Of a stretch of 14,569 nucleotides of DNA, positions 12,566-14,569 are shown piece by piece; position 1 is the stretch's first letter; every line of letters starts with the position of its first letter. This DNA comes from Treponema sp. (lineage in GTDB: Bacteria; Spirochaetota; Spirochaetia; Treponematales; Breznakiellaceae). A program made the position numbers and the translations under genes. Where the stretch lies: positions 1 through 14,569 of the forward strand of contig JAISEA010000052.1 of the NCBI GenBank assembly GCA_031264475.1, written 5' to 3'. The notes beneath the pieces are model-generated. The model did not search any database and had not been told where the DNA came from. It was given only the letters and a program-made list of their open reading frames with translations.

Positions 12566-12790
12566 CCCTTCGGGTATTTGAAAGCATCTTGCCCTGCCGT
12601 GTACGGAACTTCCGTAGTGTCAAATGCTTATTTCTCAAACGTCAAAGACGTCTGACACCACATCGTCTACTAAACCAGTGAGTTTGTGGAGACGATGGTA
12701 TAGACTTCCAAACACCCGCTCAGTCGCTCGTTCCACAGGCTTCGGTATCAGACGCGGCTTTGACGTCTGACACCGACTTTCTCCGTGCCA
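12566..12790. repeat. Gene-free interval with hairpins and relics of the 14-bp repeat
   Basis: A partial CACCC-type relic (AACCCTTCGGGTATTTG) ends the LysE leader near 12566-12582. Then come a 15-base perfect palindrome TACGGAACTTCCGTA (12602-12616); the 14-mer ACGTCTGACACCAC (12648-12661), identical to 4017-4030 in the GC-rich array; an 8-bp inverted repeat CATCGTCT/AGACGATG (12661-12697); and GGTaTCAGACG (12744-12754) facing CGTCTGACACC (12764-12774). The last hairpin lies just beyond the TonB receptor stop and may end that transcript. No gene seen. Confidence 0.6.
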
Positions 12791-14569
12791 TTAAAGAGCG
12801 GAGTAGGTGATTCCTAATGTTCCAGATATACCGGGTAGGGGATAATCTATAAAAGTTTGGTAAGAGACATTCAATACGTTGCGGATCGTGGCGAAAAACG
12901 TCAGAGAGCCGATTTTTTGGCGGACGTTCAGGTTCAGGAGGAAGAAGGGGGCGAGTTCTCTTGCGTTAGCTGTGTCCGCAAAACGCTCACTCTCAAAATG
13001 TCCAGAGACAATAATCAGTCCCACGCCCCAATTGCCTTCGAGCGCGAATCCCGCGATATGAGTCGGCGTATAAGGAATACGTTTGTCATCTTCCCATAAC
13101 GCGCCGTTTGTTAGTAAACGGCTTTCGAGTAATTGATAAGAAAGAGAGAGCTTCGCGGTTTTGAAGACAGCTTGCAGGATAAGGGGAACGGGCAGAACGG
13201 CGTCAGCCTCGACTTTACAACCCCAAAAGGCGGCTTCACCTGCGTTCTGGGGCTTCCACGTGTTACCTGAAGGATACCAATGAATAGAATCCCGCGTCCA
13301 TTGGGCGAATAAAGCCCCGTCAATCGTGAAAGAGTCCTTTTTGAAAGAAAGAGAGACGTCTCCGCCCCAGCCGTCCTCGCTCTTGAGGTTCGGATTGCCT
13401 GTCATTACGCCGTCGTCCCAATAAAGGTCTTCCATGTCTGGGTGTTTGAAACTGCGGTAATAGTTGTTTTTAAGGGACAAGCCGTCTGTTATGCGCCAGA
13501 GAAGCCCCAGCTTGGGCACGGGAACTATTGATTCCTCGCGCAAGGCGGCTTTTACAGACGGCGCGACGAGGAACTTCCTGTGAGGTTGGATATATGCGGT
13601 CAAGTAGACTCCACCGTCGTTTGTAAAGCGGGTTTCGTGTGCCAGAAGTTCCGCAAAGGAGTAATCGGCTCCCATCTTCAGAACGAATCGCTCCGTAGGA
13701 AACCATGTCCATCGGTTTACCGCTTGAATATGGTGTAGACTTTGCCCGTCTCCCGCGAAAACCGAGTTTAAGAAGTTGTAATCCAGGGTTAATTCCGCCG
13801 CCCATTGGTCTGAAAAAGCGCGAGGCATATCGAATAAGAGAGTTCCACGCAGTGAACGACTTTCTTGCTCATCAAAGTCATCTGAATAGCTGGAGCCGGG
13901 GATGTTTTTATGCGCGAAATAGGCGTTTGTTTTCAAGGAGACTGAGGCGGAATACGGTAAATCCCGCGTATAAGAAGCGGCTATCCCTGTATCCCAGACT
14001 TCGCTGTTTGACTTGCGGCGGACGATGTTGTCGCCGTCTCGGAACGGGAAATGGTTAGCCGCGCGGGTTGCGAAAAGGTTAGCGGAGAGCGAGTGTATCC
14101 CCGTGCCGAAGCCCGCGGATACAGCGGCGCGTTGGGAGTCCGCGAGGTCTTGCCATTGACGGGACGCGGATTCGTCTTTGTTGTTCATAAACGGAACCGG
14201 GAGGTAAGACGTATTAGAAAGCGAGCCGTTTACGCGCAAGCCGGGCGCTTGTTTCTTTGTGGTAATTATATTGACGACTCCGCCTAATGCGCCTGAGGTA
14301 TTAAACGAGTTGTCGGAGCCGCCTTCGATGACTTCGATGTTTTCTATTGATTCAGGCGCAATGACCGCAAAGTCAAACCCGCCTGTTATCGGTGAATTCG
14401 CCAACACGCCGTCTACGAGGAAGGCGACCCGTTGTGCGTCAAAGCCCCGCAAATTGACGCTTGCGCTGTTGCCATAACCGCCGTAGCTCAAAGTCCCCAG
14501 ATTAAGCGTATCTTGTAAGAGTTCCGCAAGGTCCCGGGAGCCGCTTTTTTCTATGTTTTCCTTGGAGAC
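12791..14569 (-). CDS. TonB-dependent outer membrane receptor (5' end outside the window)
   Basis: These receptors import iron complexes, vitamin B12 or other ligands across the outer membrane using TonB energy. The visible 593 codons stay open to the window edge, so the signal peptide, TonB box and first part of the plug lie outside. Plug-domain sequence is clear: SGSRDLAELLQD, SVNLRGFDAQRVAFLVDG, SIENIEVIEGGSDN and GALGGVVNIITTK. A 22-strand-type barrel follows, with aromatic-rich strands, a FKHPDMEDLYW segment, and GNPNLKSEDGWGGD, which matches the NPNLKPE motif of BtuB/siderophore receptors. The C-terminus ends TYSAL rather than in the usual aromatic residue. The ligand is unknown. A short ORF starting at a TTG at 14491 is only part of this frame. 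Confidence 0.93.
   Translation of the reverse strand, partial: VSKENIEKSGSRDLAELLQDTLNLGTLSYGGYGNSASVNLRGFDAQRVAFLVDGVLANSPITGGFDFAVIAPESIENIEVIEGGSDNSFNTSGALGGVVNIITTKKQAPGLRVNGSLSNTSYLPVPFMNNKDESASRQWQDLADSQRAAVSAGFGTGIHSLSANLFATRAANHFPFRDGDNIVRRKSNSEVWDTGIAASYTRDLPYSASVSLKTNAYFAHKNIPGSSYSDDFDEQESRSLRGTLLFDMPRAFSDQWAAELTLDYNFLNSVFAGDGQSLHHIQAVNRWTWFPTERFVLKMGADYSFAELLAHETRFTNDGGVYLTAYIQPHRKFLVAPSVKAALREESIVPVPKLGLLWRITDGLSLKNNYYRSFKHPDMEDLYWDDGVMTGNPNLKSEDGWGGDVSLSFKKDSFTIDGALFAQWTRDSIHWYPSGNTWKPQNAGEAAFWGCKVEADAVLPVPLILQAVFKTAKLSLSYQLLESRLLTNGALWEDDKRIPYTPTHIAGFALEGNWGVGLIIVSGHFESERFADTANARELAPFFLLNLNVRQKIGSLTFFATIRNVLNVSYQTFIDYPLPGISGTLGITYSAL

Overview
This window looks like the chromosome of a Treponema-like spirochaete, probably an environmental or gut relative. 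The reasons are the sequence of RecA and of the L21/Prp/L27/Obg/NadD block, the Treponema-type lipoprotein and small beta-barrel, and the crowding of intergenic DNA with short repeats. The genus is an inference from recalled protein similarity, not a database result. Most coding DNA is of moderate GC; one gene (a LysE-type exporter) is clearly AT-rich.

Layout. On the minus strand at the left are folK (279-761) and recA (827-2023), with a 12-bp hairpin between them; a 21-bp tandem repeat array fills the DNA after folK. On the plus strand come a secreted small beta-barrel protein and a lipoprotein with a bacterial Ig-like segment (2445-3557). They are followed by a cluster of intergenic repeats, a GC-rich array of ~14-bp units (3748-4053) and the N-terminal stump of an IS-type transposase (4054-4272) into which the array runs. 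Next is a compact plus-strand housekeeping cluster: rplU, prp (ysxB), rpmA, obgE and a fused nadD-yqeK gene (4513-7831). Facing it on the minus strand are a two-domain nucleoside diphosphate kinase-like gene and a GH20 beta-hexosaminidase, probably one operon (9256-10506 reading into 8075-9235). The region 10507-11340 has no convincing gene: it holds a second 21-bp array with a 125-bp internal duplication, a GC-rich hairpin block and another repeat cluster. The right end has a decayed DNA adenine methyltransferase (11340-11886), the AT-rich LysE-type exporter (11930-12508) and a TonB-dependent receptor running off the window (12791-14569).

How the parts fit. The rplU cluster couples ribosome assembly (L21, L27, the Obg GTPase) with NAD synthesis and Ap4A breakdown. 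Prp is the protease that trims L27 in Firmicutes, but L27 here has no extension to trim. The most striking non-coding feature is a modular intergenic repeat family built on the hairpin ACACCC-TTC-GGGTGT followed by a conserved CTTCACA-(A/C)GGGGTGTTGT tail and an optional second hairpin with a compensatory base change. It occurs in five clusters that sit hard against stop codons and promoters. One copy abuts the -35 box of the rplU promoter and another encodes the last residues of NadD-YqeK. I saw no tRNA, rRNA or CRISPR array.
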